Assembly: GCA_016714815.1 (NCBI GenBank)
Contig: JADKBZ010000033.1
Location: 62,001 to 126,000 of the forward strand
From: Holophagales bacterium
GTDB lineage: Bacteria; Acidobacteriota; Thermoanaerobaculia; UBA5066
Length of the DNA stretch: 64,000 nucleotides
Direction of reading: 5' to 3'
The notes beneath the pieces are model-generated. The model ran no database searches and had not been told where the DNA came from. It saw nothing but the letters and a program-made list of their open reading frames with translations. This document shows positions 20,822-31,143 of this stretch, one piece after another. Each line of letters begins with the position of its first letter. The stretch's first letter is position 1. The position numbers were made by a program, and so were the translations under genes.

Positions 20822-21685
20822 CTAGACGGCCGCCGCGCGGCCCACGCTCACGCCGGTCCTCGCGAAGGCGTGGCGGATCGCGTCCGCGAGGGTGGCTTTC
20901 GTGACGATGTCGGTGAAGGAGACACCGAGGTGGACCATGGACTGCGCGATCGCGGGCCGGATCCCGCTGATGACGCACTCGGCTCCCATGAGACGGGCCG
21001 CCGCGACGGTCTTCATCAGGTGTTGGGCGACGAGGGTGTCGACCGTGGGGACCCCGGTAATGTCGATGATCGCCACCGACGAGCCGGTGTCGACGATCGC
21101 CTGGAGGAGCGACTCCATCACCACCTGGGTCCGGGAGCTGTCGAGAGTCCCGATGAGGGGCAGGGCGAGGATTCGGTCCCAGAGCTTGACGACCGGGGTC
21201 GAGCGCTCCAGCAGCTCCGCCTGCAGCCTCGTGATCATCACCTCCCGGCCGATGAGGGCACGCCCCCCCGTGAAGAGGCCGCGCCTGTCGACGAGGACGG
21301 TGATCTCCCAGAGCTCTCCCACCAGAGCCGCGGGGTTTCCCTCGAGCTCTCGCTGGAGCAGCTTGAAGACCGGCTGCTTGAGAGAGAAGAGGAACGTGGC
21401 CGTCTCGGAGGGAGTGAATCCCTGGCGGCCGCGCGACCTGGCGACGTCCTCGAGAAAGCCTCTCGCCCGCTCCCAGCCCGGATCGCTGATCTCCCCGAAG
21501 GCCTCCGCCTCGAGCCCCGCCTGGAGGGCCGCGAGGAACTGCGCCGACTGCCTCTCGAGCTCGGCGTCCGGGAGGAGGTCGGAGCGAAGGGTGACGGCCG
21601 TGCGCTGCTCCCGTACCCAGTCCTTCAGGAGCTCCGCTTCGAATCTCCGGATCAGCCCGGGCAGGATGCTCGTCGTCATCGTCAC
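20822..21685 (-). CDS. rsbR: Stressosome protein RsbR (RsbRD-type N-terminal domain plus STAS)
   Basis: 287 aa. The N-terminal helical domain (about 1-155, with WERARGFLEDVARSRGRQGFTPSETATFLFSLKQPVF) resembles the RsbT co-antagonist RsbRD N-terminal domain rather than a globin or a PAS sensor. The C-terminal STAS domain (about 165-275) has TPVVKLWDRILALPLIGTLDSSRTQVVMESLL and the strand IIDITGVPTVDTLVA, with Thr residues at the positions phosphorylated by RsbT. It is followed by rsbS after 11 nt. An 86-bp gap separates it from the upstream regulator-kinase gene. Confidence 0.9.
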   Translation of the reverse strand: MTMTTSILPGLIRRFEAELLKDWVREQRTAVTLRSDLLPDAELERQSAQFLAALQAGLEAEAFGEISDPGWERARGFLEDVARSRGRQGFTPSETATFLFSLKQPVFKLLQRELEGNPAALVGELWEITVLVDRRGLFTGGRALIGREVMITRLQAELLERSTPVVKLWDRILALPLIGTLDSSRTQVVMESLLQAIVDTGSSVAIIDITGVPTVDTLVAQHLMKTVAAARLMGAECVISGIRPAIAQSMVHLGVSFTDIVTKATLADAIRHAFARTGVSVGRAAAV

Positions 21686-21772
21686 TTCCCCTCTCTTGCG
21701 AAGCCATGAGTGCCGAACCCCTGCTCCGACGCCCGCCTTTCGTCAGCCCCTGCCGCCGGGGGAGGGATCGAT

Positions 21773-23017
21773 TCAGGCCGCCGGCAGCGTGAACGTGATC
21801 GTCGCGCCTTCTTCCACTGCGCCGACGGCCTGGAGGTCGCCCCCGTGCCGCGTGATGATCCGGTGAACGAGAGCGAGCCCGACCCCGGTCCCCTCGAACT
21901 CCGTCATTCCGTGAAGCCGCTGGAAGACCTCGAAGATCTTGCCGGAGTAGGCCATGTCGAAACCGACCCCGTTGTCGGAGATCCGGTAGGTCGCGAGGGG
22001 TCCGTGGACCTCGGACGAGATCCGGACGACCGGCCGCTGTCGTCCCCTGGAAAACTTCACCGCGTTCCCGATGAGGTTCGACCAGACGATCCGAAGGAGC
22101 GAGGCGTCCCCCCGGGCCGCCGCGAGCGAACCGCACTCGAACGCGATCCGGCCTCGCTCGACCTCGTCCGGGACGTTCTCGTCGAACGAGGCCCGCGCCA
22201 GGCTCGCCATATCGACCCTGCCGACCCTCAGCTCGGTCCGCCCGACCCGCGAGAACTCGAGGAGGTCGCTGATGAGGTTCGACATCTTCCGCGTGTTCGC
22301 GCGGATGACCCCCAGGAGCCGTTTCCCCTCGTCGCTCAGGGCCTCGCCGTCCAGCTCCGTCAGCAGCGAGGAGAAGCCGTCGATCGCCCGGAGCGGCGCC
22401 CGAAGATCGTGGGAGACGGAGTAGGAAAACGCCTCCATCTCCCGGATTGCCTCCTCGAGCTTTCTGGTCCGTTCCTCGACCCGCTGTTCGAGCTCGCCGT
22501 TGAGCCGCTGAACCTCCGCCTGCGCCTTTCGCTGGTCCTCGAGGGCGGCCAGGAGCTCCCGGCGGGAGTCCTCGACCTCGGCAAGGAGCCGGCGGGCCTC
22601 GTCGGTCAGACGCCGCGACTCCCTCTCCGCGGCCGTCAGGCGCAGCAGGGTCTTCACCTGGGCGAGCAGCTCGCGCGGCTCTACGGGGTGCGTCAGGTAG
22701 CCGTCCACTCCGTCCTCGAGCGCGGAGAGGCGGTCCTCGGTCTTCCGGTAGGCGGACGTGAGGTGAAGGACGGGAACCGACGCGGTCACGGGATCGGCCT
22801 TCAGGCGACGGCAGACCTCCCGCCCGTCGAGGTCGGGAAGGTGAATGTCGAGGACCACGAGCCCGGGAAGTAGCTTTGCCCGCTCCAGGGCCTCGAGGCC
22901 GGTGGTCGCCTCGATCACGTCGTACCCGCCCGAACGGATCACCCTGGAAGTCGCGTAACGCATCGCTTCCTGGTCGTCCACGACGAGGATCGTCGAGGGC
23001 CGCGCTTCCTGCTCCAT
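21773..23017 (-). CDS. Response regulator-histidine kinase hybrid
   Basis: 414 aa, cytoplasmic, no membrane segment. The receiver domain is residues 8-125 (ILVVDDQEAMRY, phospho-acceptor Asp in VVLDIHLPDLDG, Thr in LHLTSAYR; the usual Lys is at a Thr-His-Pro turn, LTHPVEP, so the conserved Lys-Pro pair is altered). A coiled coil (about 135-195) leads to a HisKA domain of the phytochrome type (FSYSVSHDLRAPLRAIDGFS) and a GHKL ATPase (IVWSNLIGNAVKFSRGR, DNGVGFDMAYSGKIFEVF, GTGVGLALVHRII). It is the first gene of the rsb cluster in transcription order and probably feeds or tunes it. Confidence 0.88.
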   Translation of the reverse strand: MEQEARPSTILVVDDQEAMRYATSRVIRSGGYDVIEATTGLEALERAKLLPGLVVLDIHLPDLDGREVCRRLKADPVTASVPVLHLTSAYRKTEDRLSALEDGVDGYLTHPVEPRELLAQVKTLLRLTAAERESRRLTDEARRLLAEVEDSRRELLAALEDQRKAQAEVQRLNGELEQRVEERTRKLEEAIREMEAFSYSVSHDLRAPLRAIDGFSSLLTELDGEALSDEGKRLLGVIRANTRKMSNLISDLLEFSRVGRTELRVGRVDMASLARASFDENVPDEVERGRIAFECGSLAAARGDASLLRIVWSNLIGNAVKFSRGRQRPVVRISSEVHGPLATYRISDNGVGFDMAYSGKIFEVFQRLHGMTEFEGTGVGLALVHRIITRHGGDLQAVGAVEEGATITFTLPAA

Positions 23018-23126
23018 CAGACGATCGGAAGTGTACCGCCGGAACTCGCGGCCGGCGCCGCAACCTCGTCAGGTTTCGAACATTCGTACACCCGGGAGGG
23101 AGCGACCCACCCCGCCGATACGGGGT

Positions 23127-23152
23127 AAAAAAGGGGGCGCGGGAGCGCCCCC
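23127..23152 (-). terminator. Rho-independent terminator of icd
   Basis: On the minus strand, GGGGGCGC and GCGCCCCC (23152-23145 and 23140-23133) form an 8-bp GC stem with a 4-nt loop, followed directly by six T (23132-23127). It lies 39 nt after the icd stop. This is the clearest intrinsic terminator in the window. Confidence 0.88.
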
Positions 23153-23190
23153 TTCGAGATCCCGGTGGAGAACGAGGGTCCGAGGACCGG

Positions 23191-24492
<1,302 letters not shown>

Positions 24493-24568
24493 CTCGAAAC
24501 CTCCGGAGCCGCGGATTCTAGCGATGCCGGGACGGTGCGACAAACCGGTCGCCGGCGCCAGGGGCCCT

Positions 24569-26305
24569 TCAGGCCTCCAGTGGGCGCCCGAGGCGGCGCT
24601 CCGGCGGGTAGGGGAAGACGTCCAGGACCTCTCCCGCCGCGTGGCGCCGCTTCATCTCGTTCCAGAACTCGGGCCTCACGAGGTCCGGATGCGCTCCGGC
24701 GAAGAGGGTCCGGAGCGGTTTCGGGAACCCCATGAACGTCAGGAACTCCTCCGGGAAGACGTCGCGCGGGCCGACGTAGAACGACGGGCCGTCTCCCCCG
24801 CCGCCGTCCCCGTCGTCGGAATCCGGCAGCTCGCGGAAGTCGCAGTCGGTCACGGCGCAGAGCTCGTCGTAGTCGTAGAAGACGACCCGTCCGTGCCTCG
24901 TCACCCCGAAATTCTTGACGAGGAGGTCTCCCGGGAAAATGTTCGTCGACGCGAGGTCGCGCAAGGCGCGGCCGAAGTCGAGGACGGCCTCCCGCACCTT
25001 CTCCTCGGGCGCCTCTCTAATGAAGAGGTTCAGCGGCACGACGCGCCGCTCGGTGTAGAGGTGCCGGATGACGACGGCGTCCCCCTGGAGGGCCACGGTT
25101 TCCGAGCACTCCGCCAGGAGCTCCTCGAGGATGTCCGGCGCGAAGCGCTCCTTGTCGAACTCGAGGAACTCGTACTCCTGGATGTCGACGAGGCGGCCGG
25201 CCCGGTCGTGCTCGAAGACGAACTGGTAGCGCTCCTTGACCTGGGCCCGCGTGACCGTCTTCGTCGGCCCGAAGCGGTCGCGGATCACCTTGAACACGAC
25301 GTCGTAGCCGGGCATGGTGAAGACGACCATCACCATCCCCTTCTCCCCGCGGGCCGTCTCGAACCGGTCGCCGGAGCGCCCGAGGTGCCGGAGGAGGTCG
25401 CGGTAGAGCTCGGTCTTGCCGTGCTTGTTGTAGCCGAGGGTGACGTAGAGCTCGGCGACCGGCTTTCGAGGGAGGATCGACTTCAGGAACCGGACGATCC
25501 CGGCCGGCGTCTCCACGTCGACGTGGAAGTAGGAGCGGGTGAAGCTGAAGACGACCGAGACGTCGTCCTCGTCGAGGAGGACGGCGTCGACCGAGACCCG
25601 GCCGTCCGGGTTCACGAGGGCGAGAACGAACGGCAGGAACCTCTCGTCGCGGACGACCCGCCCGACGACGTACGCCCCCTTGTTGCGATAGAAGACCGGC
25701 TCGAGGAGCTCGACGAAGTCGAAGGCCGTGTCGCCCCAGGAGGCGGAGAGCGCCTCGTCGACGACCCGGCTCACGAGCGCGGCTTCTCCGTCGGCATCCG
25801 CCCAGGGGATCCCGAAGGCGTAGTCGTCGAGAACCTGCCGGACGACGGAGCCGGTCGACACGGCCCCGGGGTAGGTCCGCACGGGAACGGCGCCCGGAGG
25901 GGGAAGGCCGGTGTCGCTCCCGAAATGGACGAACTCCCTCTGCGCGTCGACGCCGACCGTCGTGAAGACCTTGCGCGTCACCGAGTTGAAGAACGTCTCG
26001 GCGAGCTCGAGGTCCCCGTGCCCGCTCATCAGCCAGGAGTACTCCCGCTTCATCGCCGACCAGAGGTCGGGCGACCGCCGCGACTCCCCGAAGACCTCTT
26101 CCAGCGCCGCCACGACGCGGCGGAGGACGTTCGTGTAGAGCGCGAGCCTCTCCACCATGTCGTCCTGAACGCCGTGCCAGTCGGCAGACTCGAAGTGGAG
26201 GGCGGAGCGGCGCGTGATCCGGCGAAAGCCCGACCGGTACTGCTCGAAGCCCCCCTTCACGAGGATCGCGCCCTTGCGGGCGATGAGGCTGTCGGATTCG
26301 ATCAT
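24569..26305 (-). CDS. aceK: Isocitrate dehydrogenase kinase/phosphatase
   Basis: Bifunctional enzyme that phosphorylates and dephosphorylates isocitrate dehydrogenase, directing isocitrate to the glyoxylate bypass. 578 aa from the ATG at 26305, the same length as the E. coli protein. Recognisable parts are FEQYRSGFRRITRRSALHFESADWHGVQ near the N-terminus, PVFYRNKGAYVVGRV of the kinase core, and VKNFGVTRHGRVVFYDYDELC with the catalytic/metal Asp region. It is 76 nt upstream of its substrate gene icd on the same strand. No aceA or aceB is in the window, so the bypass itself is not shown. Confidence 0.94.
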   Translation of the reverse strand: MIESDSLIARKGAILVKGGFEQYRSGFRRITRRSALHFESADWHGVQDDMVERLALYTNVLRRVVAALEEVFGESRRSPDLWSAMKREYSWLMSGHGDLELAETFFNSVTRKVFTTVGVDAQREFVHFGSDTGLPPPGAVPVRTYPGAVSTGSVVRQVLDDYAFGIPWADADGEAALVSRVVDEALSASWGDTAFDFVELLEPVFYRNKGAYVVGRVVRDERFLPFVLALVNPDGRVSVDAVLLDEDDVSVVFSFTRSYFHVDVETPAGIVRFLKSILPRKPVAELYVTLGYNKHGKTELYRDLLRHLGRSGDRFETARGEKGMVMVVFTMPGYDVVFKVIRDRFGPTKTVTRAQVKERYQFVFEHDRAGRLVDIQEYEFLEFDKERFAPDILEELLAECSETVALQGDAVVIRHLYTERRVVPLNLFIREAPEEKVREAVLDFGRALRDLASTNIFPGDLLVKNFGVTRHGRVVFYDYDELCAVTDCDFRELPDSDDGDGGGGDGPSFYVGPRDVFPEEFLTFMGFPKPLRTLFAGAHPDLVRPEFWNEMKRRHAAGEVLDVFPYPPERRLGRPLEA

Positions 26306-26381
26306 GCGGCGCGGAGGATACGGCAGGCGGGAAGCGTCCCATGCCGGTCGCCGGGGACCGTCCCGACTTTCGCGCCGCGGA

Positions 26382-27941
26382 CTATCGCGGCGGGTACCCG
26401 GTGATCTCCCGAATCTCCTCGTAGAGCGGCTGCAGCCGGTCGTACATCCTGCGGTAGACGCGCCGGTAGAGGCGATCGTAGAGGTTCGAGGTCGCCGGGT
26501 CGGGGACGAAGACGCGGCCAACCCGCGTCATGGACGCGACGGCGGCCTCGAACGAGGGGTGAAGCCCCAGCCCGACGGCCGCGTCGATCGCCGCGCCGAG
26601 ACCCGACGCCTCGGTCACGTGGGGACGCGCCGCCGGGAGGCCGAAGACGTCCGCGGTGATCTGCATCGCCGCGTCGCTCTGGGCTCCCCCGCCCGCCACG
26701 CGCAGCTCGGTGATCGGCACGCCGCTCCGCTTCTCCGACCGCTCCTTCCCCTCGCGCAGGGCGTAGGCGAGCCCCTCGAGGATGGCGCGGTAGAGGTGCG
26801 AGCGCGTGTGGACGTCGCCGAAGCCGATGACGGCCCCCTTCGCCTCGGGGCCGGGACGCTTCACGCCCGGAGACCAGTAGGGCTGAAGGATGAGCCCCAT
26901 CGACCCGGGCGGAACGTTCGAGACGAGCTCGTCGAAGAGCGCCTCGGCCGGAAGGCCGTTCTCGCGGGCCTTCGCCTCCTCGGCCTGGCCGAACTGCTCC
27001 TTGAACCAGGTCACCATCCAGAAGCCGCGGTAGATCTGGATCTCGAGGCTGTAGGCGCCCGGGAGCGCCGACGGGTAGGGCGGCAGGAGCGGCAGCGGCT
27101 CGACGTAACGGCGGTGGGTCGTGTTGATCGTCGCCGTCGTGCCGTAGCTGAGGCAGGCGACGTGCGGTTCGAGGCACCCCGAGCCGAGGACCTCGCACGC
27201 TTTGTCCGCCGCGGCGGCGATCACCGGGAGACCCTTGGGGAGTCCCGTGGCCTCCGCGGCGGACGCGGTCAGCTCGCCGAGCCGCCCCCCCGGCGGCACG
27301 AGCTCGGGAAGCTGCTCCCGGCGGACCGGGAGCGCGTCCCACTTCCAGTCGAGGCGTCCCGCCCAGCGGAGCTTGCGGTAGTCGAACGGGACGTAGCCGA
27401 CCTGCCCCCCCGCCGAGTCGACGAACCGGCCCGTGAGCCGGTGGGCGAGGAACCCGGACAGGAAGAGGTATCGCTCCGCCTTCTTCCAGGTCTCAGGCTC
27501 GTGCCGGGCGAGCCAGTGCGCCTCGGCCTCGGCCTGGAAGTAGCCGACCGTCTCGGACATGCCGGAGAGGCGGAAGAGCAGTCCCCAGAGGCCACCGACG
27601 GGCGGAACGCCGTCGGTCCTGCGCTGGTCGAGCCAGACGATCGCGGGCCGCAGAGGCCGCCCCTTCCCGTCCGTGCAGACCATCGTCGCCCGCTGCGTCG
27701 TGACGGCGAGACCGGCGATGGCCTCCCTGCGAACCCCCGGCTGCGCGAGGAGCCCGCGCGTCGCCTCGCAGACCGTCCGCCAGTAGAGCTCGGGGTCCTG
27801 CTCGGCGTAACCGGGCGGCCCCGGGACGTACGGCTCGATCGGGACGCGGCTTCGCGCGACGAGATTGCCGGAGAGGTCGAACAGGAGCGCGCGGACGCTC
27901 TGCGTCCCGTGGTCGATCGCGAGGAGCTGGTCGCCGCTCAC
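26382..27941 (-). CDS. FGGY-family carbohydrate kinase (glycerol/pentulose kinase-like)
   Basis: ATP-dependent sugar or polyol kinase. 519 aa from the GTG at 27941, overlapping the GlpD-like stop by 4 nt. The N-terminal ATPase lobe starts QLLAIDHGTQSVRALLFD; the family signatures are YFQAEAEAHWLARHEPETW, the catalytic region LSGFLAHRLTGRFVDSAGG and the C-terminal lobe ELRVAGGGAQSDAAMQITAD. The substrate cannot be set from sequence alone. Glycerol is plausible because the gene is chained to a glycerol-3-phosphate dehydrogenase-like gene. The last gene of the operon; aceK begins 76 nt further on. Confidence 0.87.
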   Translation of the reverse strand: MSGDQLLAIDHGTQSVRALLFDLSGNLVARSRVPIEPYVPGPPGYAEQDPELYWRTVCEATRGLLAQPGVRREAIAGLAVTTQRATMVCTDGKGRPLRPAIVWLDQRRTDGVPPVGGLWGLLFRLSGMSETVGYFQAEAEAHWLARHEPETWKKAERYLFLSGFLAHRLTGRFVDSAGGQVGYVPFDYRKLRWAGRLDWKWDALPVRREQLPELVPPGGRLGELTASAAEATGLPKGLPVIAAAADKACEVLGSGCLEPHVACLSYGTTATINTTHRRYVEPLPLLPPYPSALPGAYSLEIQIYRGFWMVTWFKEQFGQAEEAKARENGLPAEALFDELVSNVPPGSMGLILQPYWSPGVKRPGPEAKGAVIGFGDVHTRSHLYRAILEGLAYALREGKERSEKRSGVPITELRVAGGGAQSDAAMQITADVFGLPAARPHVTEASGLGAAIDAAVGLGLHPSFEAAVASMTRVGRVFVPDPATSNLYDRLYRRVYRRMYDRLQPLYEEIREITGYPPR

Positions 27942-29554
27942 GCGCAGAGTGCGGGCGCGGCCTCGGCCCCGCGCGCCGCGGGCTCGGGGAGCGCGGCGGG
28001 AGCCGCGTGGTTCGCGCGCCACCTCGCGAGGTAGTTCTGCTCTTCCATCGCCCAGCGCCCATCATCCCACGCCAGCTCCGCCTGGCAGATCTCCCGGACG
28101 CGTGGAAGAAGCGAGGCGCCGCCATCGGGGAGGAGGAGGCCGGCCCTCACCCGCCGCAGGAGGAGATCGTCGAGCCGGACGACGCTCTCGGCGCGGGCCG
28201 CCCGCCGAAGCTCCGCCCAGAGGCAGGTCGTTCCCGGTATCGCTTCGAGCTCTCCCGGACGCGCCTCCGAGGCGACGGACTCCGCCGCGCGTCCGTGGCG
28301 CCCGGCGAGGCGCCGCGCCACGCCGGCATCGAGAGCGGAAAGAGACGGCCCGCCGGCCCCGCCCGCACGAAAGACGCGCGCATCGGCGCCGAGACGAGAG
28401 AGCGCCGGCAGGCGCTTTCGCAGGAGCTTCAGGGCGTCGAGGGCGATGAGGCGAAACGTCGTCAGCTTTCCGCCCGTGACCGTCAGGAGCCCCGACTCCT
28501 CCCAGAGGACGTGGTCGCGGCTCTCCTCGGACGGCTTCTCCTTCCCCGTCCCGATCACGGGCCTCACGCCGGCGAAGCTCGAGACGACGTCCCGCGCCGA
28601 GAGCGAGAGCGAGGGAAATGCCGCGCGCGCCCCGTCGAGGAGATAGGCCGCCTCCACCGGCGCGATCGACGGCTCCTCGTCGAGCGGCGCCGAATGGTCG
28701 AGGTCGGTCGTTCCGAGGAGCGTGAGCCCCTCCCACGGGTACGCGAACAGGGGCCGTCCGTCGCGCGGGTGGCGAAACGTCACCGCCTGCGCCGCCGGGA
28801 ACCGCCACGCGGGGAAGAGGAGGTGGCTGCCGCGCAGGGGACGGATCCGGGGCCGGCCTCCCACCTCGCTGCGCAGGCGGTCGGCCCACGCGCCGGTGGC
28901 GTTCACGACGGCCGCGGCCCGCACCTCCCGCTCCTCCCCGCTGACGAGGTCGCGCAGTACCGCGCCGACCACGACGCCCTTCTCGCGGAGAAGCCCCTCG
29001 CAGCGGACGTAGTTCAGCGCCTCCGCGCCCTCGGCGACGGCCCCGAAGAGGACGCGCAGGACGAGCCGGGCGTCGTCGGTCGTGGCGTCGGCGTAGGCGA
29101 AGCCTCCCTGGAGGCCGGGAGACCCGACGTGCGGCGCCCTGAGGAGGAACTCCTCGCGCGTCAGGCGGGCGTGCCGCCCCTTGCGGGCCAGGAGGTCGTA
29201 GACGACGAGGCCCGTCCCGACGAGGGCGCGGCCCGGATGGTCTCCCTCGTGCATCGCGAAGAGGAACCCGATCGGCTCCACGAGGCCGGGCGCCTCCGCC
29301 AGCAGGCGGTCCCGCTCCCGCACCGCCTCCCAGGTCAGCTTCACGTTCCCTTCCGCGAGGTAGCGCAGGCCCCCGTGGACGAGCTTGGAGGAGCGGCTCG
29401 ACGTGCCGGAAGCGAAATCCCCCTGCTCGACGAGGAGGACCGAGAGGCCCGCCCGCGACGCCTCGAGCGCGATCCCGGCGCCGGTGATTCCGCCGCCAGC
29501 GACGAGCAGGTCGTACGAAGGGCGAAGGCGGGTCCAGCTCTCGGCACGCGTCAT
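27938..29554 (-). CDS. FAD-dependent glycerol-3-phosphate dehydrogenase family protein
   Basis: Predicted oxidation of sn-glycerol 3-phosphate to dihydroxyacetone phosphate with transfer to a quinone. 538 aa, ATG at 29554 overlapping the preceding stop (ATGA). The FAD-binding motif is DLLVAGGGITGAGIALEASRAG, followed by the DAO signature GDFASGTSSRSSKLVHGGLRYL. RPLRGSHLLFP, LLGTTDLDH and SSFAGVRPV are typical of GlpD. The C-terminal helical domain has TCLWAELRRAARAESVVRLDDLLLRR. It lies between an AGPS-like gene and an FGGY kinase, so it could handle glycerol or a related polyol phosphate. Confidence 0.9.
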   Translation of the reverse strand: MTRAESWTRLRPSYDLLVAGGGITGAGIALEASRAGLSVLLVEQGDFASGTSSRSSKLVHGGLRYLAEGNVKLTWEAVRERDRLLAEAPGLVEPIGFLFAMHEGDHPGRALVGTGLVVYDLLARKGRHARLTREEFLLRAPHVGSPGLQGGFAYADATTDDARLVLRVLFGAVAEGAEALNYVRCEGLLREKGVVVGAVLRDLVSGEEREVRAAAVVNATGAWADRLRSEVGGRPRIRPLRGSHLLFPAWRFPAAQAVTFRHPRDGRPLFAYPWEGLTLLGTTDLDHSAPLDEEPSIAPVEAAYLLDGARAAFPSLSLSARDVVSSFAGVRPVIGTGKEKPSEESRDHVLWEESGLLTVTGGKLTTFRLIALDALKLLRKRLPALSRLGADARVFRAGGAGGPSLSALDAGVARRLAGRHGRAAESVASEARPGELEAIPGTTCLWAELRRAARAESVVRLDDLLLRRVRAGLLLPDGGASLLPRVREICQAELAWDDGRWAMEEQNYLARWRANHAAPAALPEPAARGAEAAPALCA

Positions 29555-31143
29555 GGCACGAGCTTCCCGGGATTCAGGAGGCCGTCGGGATCGAAGGTGT
29601 GGAAGAGCCCCCGCAACGCACGGATGCCGAGCTCTCCCTTCTCGGCCGCGAGCCACGGAGCGTGATCCGTTCCGACGCCGTGCTGGTGGCTGATCGTCCC
29701 GCCGCCGGCCGAGATGGCGTCGGACGCCGCGGTCTTGAGCCTGCGCCACCGCGCGAGATTCACGTCGGGGTCGGCGGCGAGCCGGAAGAGGTAGGTCGTG
29801 TAGAGGCTGGAGCCGTCGAGGTAGACGTGGGAGAGGTGCGTGAAGGCGTGGACCTTCTCCCCTTCGCCGGAGAGACCCGTCCGAAGGGCGGCCTCCACCG
29901 AGGCGAGGAGCGCCGGAACGCGGCTCCAGGGGGCCGCCGTCTCGAGCGTGTCGACGGCCCAGCCCGCCTCCCAGAGCGAGTTTCGGAGGTAGGGGGCGAG
30001 GAACCGGTTCTTGTGCCACTCCCGGCCGAACCCCTTCCCCGCGGCGACGCCGCCGCGCATCGCGAGCGCCCCGAGCGCCTGCCGCCGCGTCTGCCGCACG
30101 AGGTTCTCGCCCCCGGTGATCCCGACGAGGAGAAGGCACTTCTCCCCCTTCGCGCCGCGGAGCGAGAGGTACGTCTCGAGCGCGCGGATGAGCCGCTCGT
30201 GCCCGGCGAGGAGGAGCGTCGTCCGGGTCTCCTCGGGCGTCGAGAGGCGGAGCATCGAGAGCGGAAGGCGCATCGCCGCGAGGTCGCGGACCGCGGCGAC
30301 CGCGGACGGGAAGTCGGGGAGAAAGACCCCGTGGACCTCCTCGCACGCCGGAATCGGCGAGACGCGGACGATCCCTTCCGTCAGGACGCCGAGCCGCCCC
30401 TCGCTCCCGAGGACGACCTCGCGCAGGTCGGGCCCGGCCGCCGACGCGGGAAAGGGCGGCAGGTCGAGCCGGCCCGACGGCGTCTCGACGCGCCCGCCCG
30501 CGAAGAGGCGCTCTATCCGGCCGTAGCCGAGCGACTGCTGGCCGCTGGAACGCGTTGCGACCCAGCCCCCGAGCGTCGAGAGCTCGAACGACTGCGGGAA
30601 GTGCCCCAGGGTGAATCCGCGGGCCCGGAGCATCGCCTCGAGATCGGGCCCTTTCACGCCCGCGCCGAACGTCGCGAGCCGGCTCTCCTCGTCGAACGCG
30701 ACGAGACGGGAGAGGCGCGAGAGGTCCACGGTGACGACCGGCGCTTGGGAGAGCTGCGGGCTCACGTGCCCCGCCACGCTCGTCCCGCCGCCCCAGGGTA
30801 TGAGCCGGGCGCCCCGCTCCCGCGCCCAGCCCAGGAGCGCGGCCACGTCGTCTCCCGTCCCGGGGAAGGCGACGGCGTCGGGAACGGTTCCGATCCTCCC
30901 CGAGCGAAGGGCGATCCAGTCGGGCAGGCTCTGCCCGCGCGCGTGGAGTAGCCGCTCCCAGGGGTCGAGCGTCAGGAGCCCCTCGGCCTGGAGGCGGGAA
31001 GGCGGAACGGCCGTCAGGGCCTCCGCAGGCGTCGCGTCGCGGGGAGGAGTTCCCGGTCCGACCCACTCCGCGAGCGTTTCGGCGGCCCGCGCGGGAAGGG
31101 CCTTGGAGACCGTTTCGTCGCCCCATCCGTTCCAGCGCCTCAC
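29551..31143 (-). CDS. FAD-binding oxidase, alkyldihydroxyacetonephosphate synthase-like
   Basis: 530 aa from the GTG at 31143, which gives the family N-terminus VRRWNGWGDE and overlaps the gntR stop (GTGA). The FAD-binding (PCMH) domain has IPWGGGTSVAGH, LGHFPQSFELSTLGGWVATRSSGQQS and EGRLGVLTEGIVRVSP. The C-terminal domain ends with the active-site type motif GGTISHQHGVGTDHAPW, comparable to the HHHGVG stretch of AGPS. AGPS swaps the acyl chain of acyl-DHAP for a fatty alcohol, making the ether bond of ether lipids; related bacterial proteins may instead oxidise 2-hydroxyacids. Operon partners that make DHAP favour the first, but no dedicated acyltransferase is present. Confidence 0.85.
   Translation of the reverse strand: MRRWNGWGDETVSKALPARAAETLAEWVGPGTPPRDATPAEALTAVPPSRLQAEGLLTLDPWERLLHARGQSLPDWIALRSGRIGTVPDAVAFPGTGDDVAALLGWARERGARLIPWGGGTSVAGHVSPQLSQAPVVTVDLSRLSRLVAFDEESRLATFGAGVKGPDLEAMLRARGFTLGHFPQSFELSTLGGWVATRSSGQQSLGYGRIERLFAGGRVETPSGRLDLPPFPASAAGPDLREVVLGSEGRLGVLTEGIVRVSPIPACEEVHGVFLPDFPSAVAAVRDLAAMRLPLSMLRLSTPEETRTTLLLAGHERLIRALETYLSLRGAKGEKCLLLVGITGGENLVRQTRRQALGALAMRGGVAAGKGFGREWHKNRFLAPYLRNSLWEAGWAVDTLETAAPWSRVPALLASVEAALRTGLSGEGEKVHAFTHLSHVYLDGSSLYTTYLFRLAADPDVNLARWRRLKTAASDAISAGGGTISHQHGVGTDHAPWLAAEKGELGIRALRGLFHTFDPDGLLNPGKLVP

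Noticed and set aside
20811..23063. 868-codon frame that includes rsbS
   Set aside because: Only its last 117 codons are the rsbS gene; the upstream part overlaps rsbR and the regulator-kinase in another frame and is Arg/Pro-rich noise.
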